Shown: positions 32,191 through 44,339 of the stretch, one piece after another | Layout: the number at the start of each line of letters is the position of its first letter | Numbering within the stretch: the stretch's first letter is position 1 | Source of the DNA: Eretmocerus hayati | Taxonomy: Eukaryota > Arthropoda > Insecta > Hymenoptera > Aphelinidae | DNA: 64,000 nucleotides | NCBI GenBank assembly: GCA_029851415.1 | Contig: CM056743.1 | Span: forward strand, 29,152,405 to 29,216,404 | Direction: 5' to 3' | Notes under the pieces: model-generated | Databases searched by the model: none | Seen by the model: only the letters and a program-made list of their open reading frames with translations | What the model was told of the DNA's origin: nothing | Program-made: the position numbers and the translations under genes

Positions 32191-35100
32191 TCAATTTATA
32201 CAGAGTCACAATAGTTTGAATTACGTGTCAAAAATCCCTGATCTTATCTTTCGATTCAAAAGCCAAATGCAAAGTCAAAAATAATCCAGAGAAACAGAGT
32301 ACAAAATTCAGAAAACTCTGATTTTCGGACCATGAGAGAATCTCAAAATTGATTCTTACATCGAAAAGTAGTGAGAAAAAAAATCAAGACTGGTAAGACT
32401 CACATTCTGCACTCAGAATATTGTCTCATCATGGGCCATCCTATGTACGCGGCTGATAACAGTAAAGCATGCATTCAGGGGATTACCGGCTGTCGACGTA
32501 ATATAAGCGTGCTATGATCCAAGCGAATGTCGATTCAAAATGGAATTGTACGAGTCTTAATTCAAAATTTCTTATTCTATTACCGATGAAAGAAATAATC
32601 GGCATCATATGATTCAGATTTAAATAGAATGAAGAATGATTATATTCAATTCCCATCGCTTGTTGAATAACGTTCTGTGAAAAGTGTTGGAGTAGATAAA
32701 ACTTACAATTAGCTTGATTTATTCTATCTCACAATCTAGGTGACCCAAGCCTTGGAAACAGTCCTGAAGTAAAGCTTCACTACTGATATGAATATTTCGA
32801 CACTTGGGTGCAGACCAGGATGTAAATAATTTCAGTGCGTTGGTGCATTGAATTCTTATAGTTTAGTTGATCATTCACGTATTAGTTTTTCTATCAATGG
32901 TGGAAAGTTCGTAGTTATGTACACGTCAGTTTAACACCAGACATAAATCTTAATATTTGTCCAACCATTTTTTCGCAACGAAGTAACTCACCAAACCAAC
33001 ATTTCTGGTGCCTTCACACCTTTAAATTAATAATTCGCAGCACAGTCTTTAACTATGCGATCCAAGTTCTCCGCTTATCTCAGAAGTATTGAAAATAATC
33101 CACAAACTAGTGACGAACCTTCTAACGAATCAAGAATCAATACCTTTAAAATCTGACGCGAGCCATACATCAATCAAAGACCCAGTATATCCCCGGAGAA
33201 ACGATATCAAAACACCAAATTGGAATATGACAAACATTACTCAACCAAACTTCAACTTTCCAACATCACTTAAACTTACTTCCATCAATCATCACACAGT
33301 AGCATTAATAAAATGAGCTGCTTGCCATCATCAGTAGACTCAAACGATACAATGAAGTGCCTGGACGCCTATAGACCTTTAACTGGGATAAAGACCAAAG
33401 CCATTCATAAGATGCACCAGTAAGGTCGAAGAGTATGAGGTTTTGTGTAGCAAAAGATATAGAGAAGGGGGTCGATTTTTCTCTCGGACTGTCTGCTTCG
33501 TCGTCGGCGTGTCGCTGTGTTGCTCGAGCAGGACTAAATTTTGCGTGCTAAGCCCTAGGCGTAATCCCACTCTTAATATTCAAAAACGTGATCGCCCTGC
33601 CAAGGAAGACTTCGTCTTCGAAGCTGACCCAAGCCGAACAAGGCTTTTCATATGCTAATTGGCATTCGTCATTTTCTTACGGTTGGTAGACTCAAGTGTG
33701 CTTAAGGTAACTCCTTACCGACGATAACGGCCAAAGCTTGCTCTTCGAGATACTTCTATCTCTGATAGCTGTATAGTTTCCTGAGATTTTCTTGGAGAAA
33801 ATTTTGAAATTAGCTAGGTACAAGCTAGAACTGAGCCGTTGTTTTACAATACAAGACTGATAGTTCCACATCCAGAAAACATAAAATTTTTGTCAGATTT
33901 TTGGAATTTTCTTGATCTAATTATGGAAAGATACGAATCGAAAAATAGAAAGTCTTTAAGCCGTGTTTTGTGAGTCAAATACTCGATTTTTCATTCCATC
34001 AATCTACAATAAATGGGATAGTTTTATATTCATCTTAGAATAGTTAGAACAAGGAGAATGATAGCATAATGAACTTCGATGGAAGCCAATGTCAACCTTA
34101 ATACTCACCTTCGATGCATGATTGCGACAATTCATTGGTTGAAAAAATGAACCCCCAGGATCTTCAATATTTTGAAATTTTGATTCTCAACTTTAATATT
34201 CGCGATATAAGTTGATCTTGCATGTAGATTTTGATGAAAACTTGTGCACCTTATTTCGTGCCAAAATTATATGCTAGTGTAGTTCCATTTAATTTCATAG
34301 GTTCTCGATTTCTAAACACAGTGTGGATAGGAAATGGAAACATAGTATGGTATCCTACTAAGATTGCTTTCACAGTACTTCAATGGGATCTGAACAGGAC
34401 TTTCGCGGTACTTCAGCAGTACTTAGGAAGAACTTGTAAATCTACTCTGCGGCCTCATTTTTCAGCGTTCGTACCGCTTTTTTAGTGGTTCAATGGAAAT
34501 CTAGCAGCGTCTTACAGGAATATACTCCCGCAGATAAAAGTAGATCACCGATTGGTGAAAGAAGAAGGTATCTGTGCCGAGGTGCAGCTATCGAGGTTAT
34601 GTTATAACTGTATCTTGGGATAGGAGGCCGAATGGACTTAACCTTTGGAGATACCTCAATTTTTCATCATAACAAGATGATTCCCAGAATTTCACCAAGA
34701 TCCGTGTTCCGCAGACCTGATGCTCTTCTCGTTAGCCAAGTTATCATCTCAGAGTACACGATTACAAAAGTTGGTTGGGTGAATTTTCATCGAATTCTCA
34801 TCATCATCGAACGTTTGGATCATCAATTATGTCTCAGCAGACGTTTCACGAACTTTTGAAGTCCTTCAACTTTATTTCCTAAATATTAGGATTGGTTTGC
34901 CACCAGAAGTCAATCAAGATAAATTCCAACACCACAAAATGTTAAGCCTACGCACATAATTTATGCTTCTCACTCAATTCTATTCATTTCATAAGCTACA
35001 CATATTAGAATAGGTATCTTTGGTAGACACTTGACTCATTCTAATCTCTTCGCGACTTCTAAAATACATCAACGTAATCTGTAGAATGGAAAGTTCATGA

Positions 35101-35637
35101 ACTTGGAGACCAGACAAATATTTTCGTTTGTTGACCGGTGCATACACTCAATTTTCTATCGTGATAACTGGTATATAAGTATTTATTCCAGATAAAATCC
35201 AATCTCAAAAATTCAAAGACATCTTTGGCCGAGTCTTTCATTTACATGCGAGTCTACAGGTCAGGCCTCGCATGTCTATCAATGATGCACAAAGTAAACT
35301 TCTGAGCAACTCGGGTTCATGCCAGTTCATTCACCACAATTTGTCACCTCGAATCTACCGTTCATCCATTGCTCATATTTCATTGCAAGCGATGGAAAAT
35401 TATTCGTAACTGTTGTCATTTACCTACGTCAGGAAAAATTGTGACCCATAGAACCATTATACAAACTGATTCGACTACAATTTATTCCCTTGCTGGAAAT
35501 AATTCCGAGAGACTGGCCCTGGGGAAATTTTGTATCTTTATCTTTGCAAAAATTGGCGTCGGAAACGTGTAACATACTAATTTCGACCGTAATCGAACAA
35601 ATCCGACCATTTTTGGAGGAATAATAGTCGGAATTAG
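32191..35637. other. Gene-free stretch
   Basis: Several open frames of 60-85 codons occur here but none has a recognisable domain or paired splice sites. I see nothing else to report. Confidence 0.35.
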
Positions 35638-35938
35638 TATATGAGATGATTATTTGGTCTCATCGATCTTGAAGGACAGTGGGAAACTAAATAAATTCCC
35701 AAAATTTCATGAAAGAAATTTTATTGGTACGTTTTGTCCACTAGGTTTCGTGGACCTCATCAGGCTCATCCTTGAGATCGTCATGATATTTTGAGAATAA
35801 CAAACCTGGAGCCTGATGAGGTCCACGAAACCTAGTGGACGAAACGTAGCAATAAAATTTCTTTCATGAAATTTTGGGAATTTATTTAGTTCCCTACCGT
35901 CCTTCAAGATCGACGAGACCAAATAATCATCTCATATA
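35638..35938. mobile_element. Small foldback element sharing TATATGAG ends
   Basis: Arms of about 130 bp (TATATGAGATGATTATTTGG ... GTTTCGTGGACCTCATCAGG and the complement) surround a spacer of about 40 bp. The terminal TATATGAG equals that of the large foldback at 29582-30958, suggesting mobilisation by the same transposase, although the interiors differ. Confidence 0.75.
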
Positions 35939-37943
35939 TTAAACATCAAGGACGAAAAATCTACAAAATTACTCATGATAGTCGGAATTAGTATTCTGCA
36001 CAATAGTTGCATGTCTTGGATGCCAAATTTTGCGAATCTCAAGATTGAAATTTATCCCAGGACTTCGTGGGACCCCATGGGGTTCCACGGAACTACTTTC
36101 AGCAGAGTTATTGAAGATGTTTTACCGAATATAAGTGTTTTGCGAATGCCAAATCAAAATTCATCGTACAAATTCACTGAGTTCCCATTATGTGCAATTC
36201 TTCCGTACCAAAGATGGCGTTTTTGAGTCCAGATCAAGCCATACTTGTAGATTTGAATCCAAATCACAGGTCTAAGTCCAAAAAAAGTATAAAATTTGAT
36301 TTCAGGATCAAAACTTCAAAAATAATCTTATTTGTCAAAGTATTACCCCTGATTTCTATCAGGACTTGCACCTCACTCACCTCAGATAGGTCGCTGTCAT
36401 TCAATTTTAAACATATGGATCATCGAACTCCACGCGAGTTGTGTGCCTGTACTCTTAAATACACCCAACCTAAACTCATTTTTATATAGGACAGGTGATC
36501 GCGCCCACATATCTACTAGGTGCGTCTCTTATCTTTGGCCTCGTCTTATCTGCGCCAGCGCATCGAAGATAAGCCGACATACGCAAGATAGTGTTCGAAT
36601 AGACATTGTATCATAAAGTCTGTAACTTACTCTACCGGTGTCTCGCGAGTAAGTTGCTCGACCACGCTGACATGTTTCCATAGACATGTTTTTTACACAT
36701 CAGTGCTGATTTTTCGTCAAGAACTTGTGTCTGGTCTTGTTTAGATTGAGGTAAGTCATATTTGGGTATCAATTTTTCACAAGTCTGTTGAAAGTGTAAG
36801 GTGACCATAGTTGTAACCTTATTAATCAAGGCCCTTGTGACTACGAGCCCTTTTAATTTTGGTTTTTGTCTTTTCAATATGCAATCATAATTCAGCCTAT
36901 ATACTGAGAGCATACGATCGAATATTAATTCGTTCGAGCTTCCTAGATTATATTTCAGATTTTATGAAAAGTAAAAATCCATTTGATAAAATTCTGAACA
37001 TCAGCATACCTCATGTTTCGAACCTTGGAAAACAACAAATTCTTTGACTGCACTTGGCGTAATAGTGTCTACTCTGTATATAATATTCCATAATCAGCCA
37101 TCAATCGTTTATGGAGTAAAAAGGCATTGCTTGCAAATAGATGAACGGGCGTGAACCTTACTCATGTGTAATGTTGTGAGGCTATGTATAACAGAGCTCG
37201 AGTCATTCACACACGATATCAGATAAGAAAACCGGGTAGATTCTTTGCACTAATCTGACTCATCCTATCTCCGTTATGGATAGAAACTTCGACTGGTTTG
37301 AGAATTCATTGATCTCCGGTCAAGAGTCGTTTCAAAAAAAAACATCTGATTCTGATCTAGATAGTACTAAATCAATGATCATTATCACTTGAGGTCAATG
37401 ATTCATAAAATTGACTTCGTAGTATATAATTATTTATGGATGGAACAAACTTAGATTTGTAATTATTCCGTCAGGGTTGAAAAAGTGACATTGAGGCAGT
37501 TATGAGTTTTTAAACTCATCAGAAAATTTTGAAAACTTTGAGAGAATTGAGACAAAAAAGTTGCTGAGATTCATTTTACAGCAGAGGGCATCCCGTGGTG
37601 TAAGAACTCACATTATTTGAATTAATCTGAGTAGGTAGTAGATAGTTCATTTGATAGACTCAGTTATGCATATTCAAAAATGAATAATAACTATGAAAAT
37701 TTCCAACACCGATACCACCGAGTAGCTTGAAATCAAAATCATCTAACTCAGATCACATAACATTATACATCTTTGTGGAATATCTCATCAATATATCAAC
37801 TATTTCAGAAATAACGCATCATATTATCATCAACCAAAGATGACATTTGACCATTGCGAATAGAATTCACGACTGAATTCTTAGTAGCGAATATTCCATG
37901 ATTTTTGTATCCGAATGAATTGAAATTTCCAGCAATTTGAACA
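35939..37943. other. Upstream region of the plus-strand OATP gene
   Basis: No coding exon is recognised. A possible acceptor (TTTCCAG ending about 12 bases before the ATG at 37944) suggests a 5' untranslated exon within or left of this stretch. The promoter cannot be placed. Confidence 0.35.
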
Positions 37944-40900
37944 ATGTCTCAAGCACCACAAGAAGCAGTCAGATCAGAAGTAGAGGAAGGTCTATCCGGT
38001 CCTGCAAATTCGTTGACTGCCGAATCGATAGACTGCGGCTGCGGACTTTATAGACTACCACAATTAGTAAAGTTTGCTACTCGACGAGTTTTCCTCACAA
38101 TTCTCTGCAGCATTGGCGCAATTCAAGGAGCTGCACATGCCTATCTACATGTCACGAGTCCAACTATTGCCAGGAAGTTCAACTTCGATCCTTACTTAAT
38201 TGGTATGTGTAAATATATTGGTCCATAAGTTTCTACTGAAGATAATGAACCAAATCTAGTATTGGGTACTATTGAAGAGTACCTAAATTGTGGTGATCTG
38301 TATTCTAAGTAGAGGTTCTCATTACAATATTGTTACAGAAATTAAGAGAATTTTTTCATATTTCAGAATGGATAACATGTGTCTCTGAGATAGCGCCAGT
38401 ATTCCTAGGATTGCTGATTGCTTACTGGGGAGACAGGATACATAGAGCAGCATGGCTTGGTGGTTTAACATTGATCCAATGTGCAGCTTTCATGTGTTAC
38501 CTTGCTCCTCATCTATCTCCTTCACATAGAGAAAATAATGATTCTGACCAAGCAGAACACATCTCAATGTACACAGGTTAGCATACTCCTAATCACGAAG
38601 AATTTTCTTCCACTGAATCATAAAATCCCTAATATTGATTTGAAAATGGTCAGACTCTCGAAAAAAAGTGCTAGTGACAGTTTCAGAGCCATGTAAGATT
38701 CCTTCTCCAAGTGAAAAAACTGCTGACCATCAAATGCTGATACTTGTGGGTTAACCACTTACTTGAGGGGTCGTCCACAAATCATATCACGCTGAAATTG
38801 GTCGTTTTTGACACCCTCCCCCCCCCCCCCCCCCGTCATGCTGAGCCCCTAGTCCTTTCACCAAGCCTCTCGTACACATGGCCTGTCACGTTTGGCTGAG
38901 CCCCCCCCCCCCGCCAAAGTGTGGTATCATTTATGGATGACCCTTTGCCACTTTCTCATCTTTCTAGGAATCAATCGAAAAATCATCTGAAACCTGTAAC
39001 ACTGATCAAAAAAGTTGTGAGAAAATATTGAGTTTTTCATTTTTTTAGAGGGAAGTTCCCAAGATAGCTCAGATCTCTGTAAGAATTCGTCATCAAAAAT
39101 AATGGAGTTCAAGGATCCACCAGATTATGTGAATGTTGCCATCTTTATCGGGATCCAGATCGTGACGGCAATAGCCAATATTGCTTACTATTCTCTTGGT
39201 ATCTCTTACCTTGACGATAACACCAAAAGATTACATATTCCTATCTACTTTGGTGTCGTTGTGTCTGCAAAACTCATTGGAAATGCTCTGGGTCATCTCA
39301 TGGGTTGGGGATTCTTACGGTAAATATTGAAGAATTTTAGTATTATTTTCTCAATCTGGACTTTAAACTCTAAGAACATTGACAATCATAATCATAATTT
39401 ATTCGTAGAATAGATGCAGACAACTTCAGCTCTGTTGTATCATACAGAAATCAAATTGGTGCATGGTGGCTTGGATGGCCAATTTTTACTATTTTATTAC
39501 TTGTTCCTGGAATTTTGATGGCTATTTTCCCTCGAAAATTGCCCTCTAAGGTTCGTAGTCAATCAAATTTAAAAATTCATACGTCTTCGTCAGTGTGATC
39601 TAAAGTGATTATCTTTTTGCAGATGGTAGAAGAAGCTGCATCAACGATTTTGGACCAATCTAGAACACTTCGAGGATCTCAAAGATTGACCACAAGAAAA
39701 GTTGGCAGCACCAAATTTTTTCCATCGATCTTAAGAATAATTAGGAACAAGATTCTGGTCTGCAATGTGATTTCAGCAGCTTTTCTCATGACTGCGCTAA
39801 TCAATCTTGTGTCAAAAGATAGCATTTTTTTAGAATCAAGATTCCATGTTCCCAGACCGACTGGGATGTTATCCGGCTTTGGTGATCCATTACTTTCGCG
39901 AATTTTCGCTAGTAAGTTTTCTCCTCGATTTTTTCATCAAATTTCATTAATTTTAATCGTTTAACTGTGGAAATTTTAATTTCACAGCTATCATGAGACC
40001 ATTGGTAGTAGGACTCGTCATCATAATAGCCGGATTCTTTGTTGCTCGAGTCAAACCCAAAGCAAGGACACTCATAACCTATGAATTGGTCATACTATCT
40101 GTGTCAGCTCTTATCATATTTTTTTTGTCCTTTGATGATTGTGAAAAGAGGTCTCTATACGTCGCTCATAAACGATAGTAAGTAATGACGAAAAAAACTC
40201 GCTTCATCCCATCACAAGAACCAAAGTTTAACCAGATGAAATTGTTATATGAACTTTTTACAGCTCAAAGATGGAATTTACTGGATACTGTAACAAAAAT
40301 TGCGGCTGCCCCAGCGATTCGGATTTTCGACCAGTTTGTGATAGCCAAGGATCTTATACTTTTTATAGTCCTTGTCATGCAGGGTGCACCACTGTCGATA
40401 ACAGCAGCAGTACTACAACGTATAGTAATTGTACTTGTATAGAAAGTGCAATTGGATCTGGTTTCAAGGAAGCAATAGATGGACCATGTGGCCTCGACTC
40501 TTGCCAATTTGGATGGCTAATGTATCAGGTATGTTGCTCGTAATCGAGAAAAATCATTGTGAATTATATGCATAAAGGCGATGACAACCGGCAGAAGCAG
40601 TTATCCTCTGCTACGAAGACAATTATGAATTAAATAAAAAACCGTAGTACTTTGTCTTATCGACATGGCGTGGATAAAAAAATATCAAATTTTTGAATGA
40701 TTGAGAACACTTATCGGATATTTTTATTCAGTCAGTTCACTTCGCTATACATTTCCCAATCATTCGAGCTTTGTTGCGTCTTAAAACTCACGATATTCAT
40801 TGAATAATTTGGAAAGCTACAGTTTTGAACTATCGCTGGCTCATCATAGGAACCATGGGCTCAACCACGGTTGCAGTCTTCCAAATTATTCATAAAGTAT

Positions 40901-43900
40901 CGTGAGTTCTTAGCCGCAACAAAGCTCGAATAATTGGAAATTTTATTGCAAAGCGCACGCCGAGATTGAATACAAAAATTTTTGCAACTATTTAAAAAGT
41001 ATAAGACATTAACAAAATCACGCTCGATCAATAAAACATAACTCTACGGACTTACAATGGACTTCGATTTTGATACTCTTCATGGACTACTTTGTTACTA
41101 CGCGTTTCGGGCATCTAATTACATTACAAGTCAAAATTTTGTGTTAACCTCGAGGTTAACCTTAGAAAGAAAAATTCTATTTCGATCACTTGACTGCTCG
41201 GATTTCCTTGGTCCAAAATTACTCTTCTTGGCCTCATTTTGTAGCTTTTTTTATCACTTTCAAAAACCTTTGTGGGTTTTTTTTTCCCCCGGCCCAACAG
41301 GATTTCAACAGGTCAAGTCGAATACTTGGAAAAGATCATGAAAATTGGGTCAATACTCAGGCTTCTGCAAGTCAGACATGAGTTGATGGATCGAGGTGAT
41401 TCAAAAAACATTTGAAAGTGAAATTTCAGAGCTTCAAAATCCGAATCTGAAAACTATTTTAGCTTGTTTCTGATCCGAGCCGAGTCTGTCTTTGTGAAGG
41501 AAGATTTTTCTCGAAGAAGAGTCCGAATATTAATGGAAAGTGGATGAATCGGGCTCACGGTTGTATTTTCTGATTTCTTCCAAGTTTTTTCGTGGTGATG
41601 GTGGTAGGAATCGAGATCAATACTTATACCAATAAGAACATGATCCATTCATGGTTTCTCAACATAGAGATTTTCTCAATGACTGGTCTTTTTTTCGAGA
41701 AAAAATTTTTGTCTACAAAGAGTCACAGCTCGCACAAGAAATAACCTAGAGTAACTTCCAAGAACGGATTTTGAATCTCATGACTTCTACCAACAGATAA
41801 TCATCTAAATCCATCAATTTCCGCCAGACTTGCAGATGTTTGCGTACTTGCCCGATCTTTATAAAATTTTACAAGGCCCTAGATTGATTTTGCAAGAACC
41901 TATTGAGCTGCGCGAAAAAAATACTAAATAGCTTTTCGAAGGCTTCAAAAAAGCTACAAAACTAGTACAAGTTGAATCATTTTGAACCAAGGAAATCCGA
42001 GCAGTCAAGGGATCGAAATCGAATTTTTTTTTTTTTTTCAGGTGTACTCAAACTTTTGACCGGTAATGTGCGCCCATCTTCAGGTTGAATATTATCTAAT
42101 CCGGAAATGAGAAATTATAGTATAGATGCATAGGAGATTGAGATTTATCAACACTTTGTGATCCCCTCGGAGATGGAATCTAATGCAGATCTCGATTCTC
42201 ACAGCTCGCAGGGACTCTTTCAAAAGCGAGTTCAAAAGTCAGACACTCTGCTAACATGCTAATTGATTTCTGAAGTACACTAATCCACACATAAGGTTTT
42301 GATCACTTTACACTAGACCCACTGCACTAAAACTATTGCACTATTTTCTACCAAATATGGTGTGAGTTTTTGTGTCAAACGGCTAGCTGACTCTTGAAGG
42401 AGTCCCGCGGGCTATGAGAATCCAGATGGGCACTAAGTTCCATCGTCGAGATCGGATAATATTCAACCTGTAGAAGGACTTAATCTATAGATGCCCGAAA
42501 CGCGTTGTTTTGTTCCTTAATTGAATAGAACATAGCAGTCCATGAAGAGCATTGAAATCAAAATCCATCATTTCGTCATAGTTTTCAGGATTCATTCTAA
42601 TAATAGTTTGACCTCTAATTTCAATAGCTTTATCCGCTTTATCAATTTCATCAAGATTCAGAATGCATTTCACCGTTCTGTGAATTTTTCTCCCACTTCT
42701 CTTAACATGATCATTCGGTTCACAAACTTAGTAAACCCCTTCCTATGCTACAATATTCATCCTTACCAAATAGAACAAGCATTAATTATGAGTGAATATT
42801 TCCAGTTGGCAACAATATTGGTTTACTCTGCTGCAGCTTCGACAGTGATTGGAAATTTATTAGTCAATTTAAGAAGTGGAAATGTCCAAGATGAAGCACT
42901 TACCATAGGATACACCATGATGATCATCGGATTATTCGCTTACATACCTGGGAAAATAGGTTATGACAAACTAACTGATTCCACTTGCGAGTATTGGGGT
43001 GACAGTGGACACACATGCCGCTTGTATAATTCAAAAGACGTAGGAAATTACCTGTGTTTCCTAACTGCTGCTCTAATAATTGTCAGCGCTCTTTTCAAAA
43101 TTGGTACGTGGTTTCTCAGCCAAAATCTAGAAATGTACGGCTCAGACGAAACAGAAACTCAACAACCCAGAGAACTACAGGATATGTCAAGGACACAAGC
43201 CGAACCATTGCTTCAACAACCAAATACTTCAGCTGAACCAGATGAAGCAAACGATGACGCAAGAATAGGTAAACCACAATTGAACACAGTTGAAAAGCTT
43301 TGGCATAACGCTGCTTTTTCTGTTCTTCGAGTATATACCTTATTCTATAATCCCACTAGAGGTAGCAGCAGTCGTGATAGAACCAGTGAGACTCACAGAG
43401 ACCAAGAAATTAGGCAAGAGTGAGAATGGGCCAATTTCAGAGCTTGGACAGGGTGAAGATGTTACCGGTTCAAGATTACAATATGGACCAGTTGGACCAG
43501 GCGACCGAAGAACCACTCGGTACGAATCCAACTCAACGGTAGTCAATGCAAGCACTGATGATGAATTGGACAATTCTAATGGAGGTGAAACTTTGAGAAA
43601 AGGGTCAACTACTCAAGTTTCATATAAACAGCTAGGTTTTGACTCTGATGGTGAAAGTGACCTGAGTGGTACGATTACGGGGTCAAGGAAACGTATCCCT
43701 AGTGATGATATAGAAATTCTTAGCAAACCTCCACAGAGGATTAGGCCATCTCTTAGTCACCATCGTTTTCCTAATCCCTATGATTACGAAAACGTCAAAA
43801 TTACAAGAAGACCAGGAATGCAAAGTTCAAGTTTCCTGCCTGGTGACCATGGAACTCCTGAAATCTCCCCAAAAACTCAAGATCAATTCAACAAACAGTT

Positions 43901-44339
43901 GTCTATATCTAAAGGTGACTTTAATGAGTTGGGAATTCCACTGGTAGAGTCTTACAGTGCCACAATCAAAGGCTCCACAAGATCACTTAAGAGTCCTACA
44001 ACCATGATGTCTATGCAATACTTGGAAAGGAATCCTCATCCTGAATTATTTGGTCAAATAAGCTTGAATCATGATCACGAAAAGCCATCAAATATCCAGG
44101 AAATGGAAGAAAATCGTCAGTTTCGTCTGGACAAACTAATGCAGCCTGGAAACTTTTCACCTGTAGGAAACAGACCGCCATCTCGGGATCAAGCATCGTC
44201 GGGGTTTGGAAGCCTTCAAGATATGCGGGAAAAAATGAGATTAACCAGTGATATTTCTGATTCAAAAGAAAGTCTCAGTTCAAAATCATCGATTGCTGAA
44301 CCTTCAAGAAAAGGAGGACCATTGTGTACCAACTTGTAA
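37944..44339 (+). CDS. Organic anion transporting polypeptide (OATP/SLCO), 9 exons, 1022 residues
   Basis: A plasma-membrane carrier of the OATP family, predicted to move large amphipathic anions; the substrate is unknown. Exons are 37944-38202, 38367-38576, 39049-39319, 39409-39550, 39623-39911, 39988-40177, 40264-40528, 42806-43268 and 43360-44339. All junctions have GT/AG ends and matching phases, and the total is 3069 bases including the stop. Family signs are the first membrane segment after CGLYRLPQ, YYSLGISYLDDN in exon 3, the hallmark GAWWLGW in exon 4, a Kazal-like Cys-rich extracellular loop (about residues 456-525; CNKNCGCPSDSDF, then SPCHAGC), and the last membrane segments with AYIPGKIGYDKLTDSTC. 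The membrane part ends near residue 655. The remaining roughly 365 residues are hydrophilic, Ser/acid-rich and predicted cytoplasmic; a typical family member has a far shorter tail. Intron 7 is bloated to 2.3 kb by foldback repeats, and intron 2 holds a MITE. AATAAA lies at 45030. Confidence 0.93.
38767..38943. mobile_element. MITE with poly-C tracts in OATP intron 2
   Basis: The ends are GGGGTCGTCCACAAATCATA and the complement of GGGTCATCCATAAATGATAC. Two long C runs lie inside (about 38816-38834 and 38900-38912). Elements beginning GGGTCGTCCATAAAT are common in insect genomes; this is from memory of the motif, not a search. Confidence 0.65.
40753..40942. repeat. Palindrome of about 190 bp in OATP intron 7
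   Basis: The left arm (CATTCGAGCTTTGTTGCG, then AACTCACGATA and GAATAATTTGGAA) pairs with the right arm (TTCCAAATTATTCA, then TATCGTGAGTT and CGCAACAAAGCTCGAAT), leaving a loop of about 60 bases. Confidence 0.75.
41045..42590. repeat. Compound of overlapping foldbacks in OATP intron 7
   Basis: At least three inverted pairs are visible. The outer pair is 41050-41130 with 42480-42590 (CTTCATGGACTACTTTGTT against its mirrored form, plus CGCGTTTCGGGCATCTA). An inner pair is 41170-41240 with 41980-42030 (TTGACTGCTCGGATTTCCTT). A separate pair is 42090-42260 with 42380-42475 (CAGGTTGAATATTAT). This looks like one foldback invaded by others. No transposase motif was recognised. Confidence 0.65.

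Noticed and set aside
42542..42805. Coding sequence upstream of OATP exon 8 in the same open frame
   Set aside because: The family homology starts exactly at the acceptor before 42806; the earlier part is foldback DNA of intron 7.
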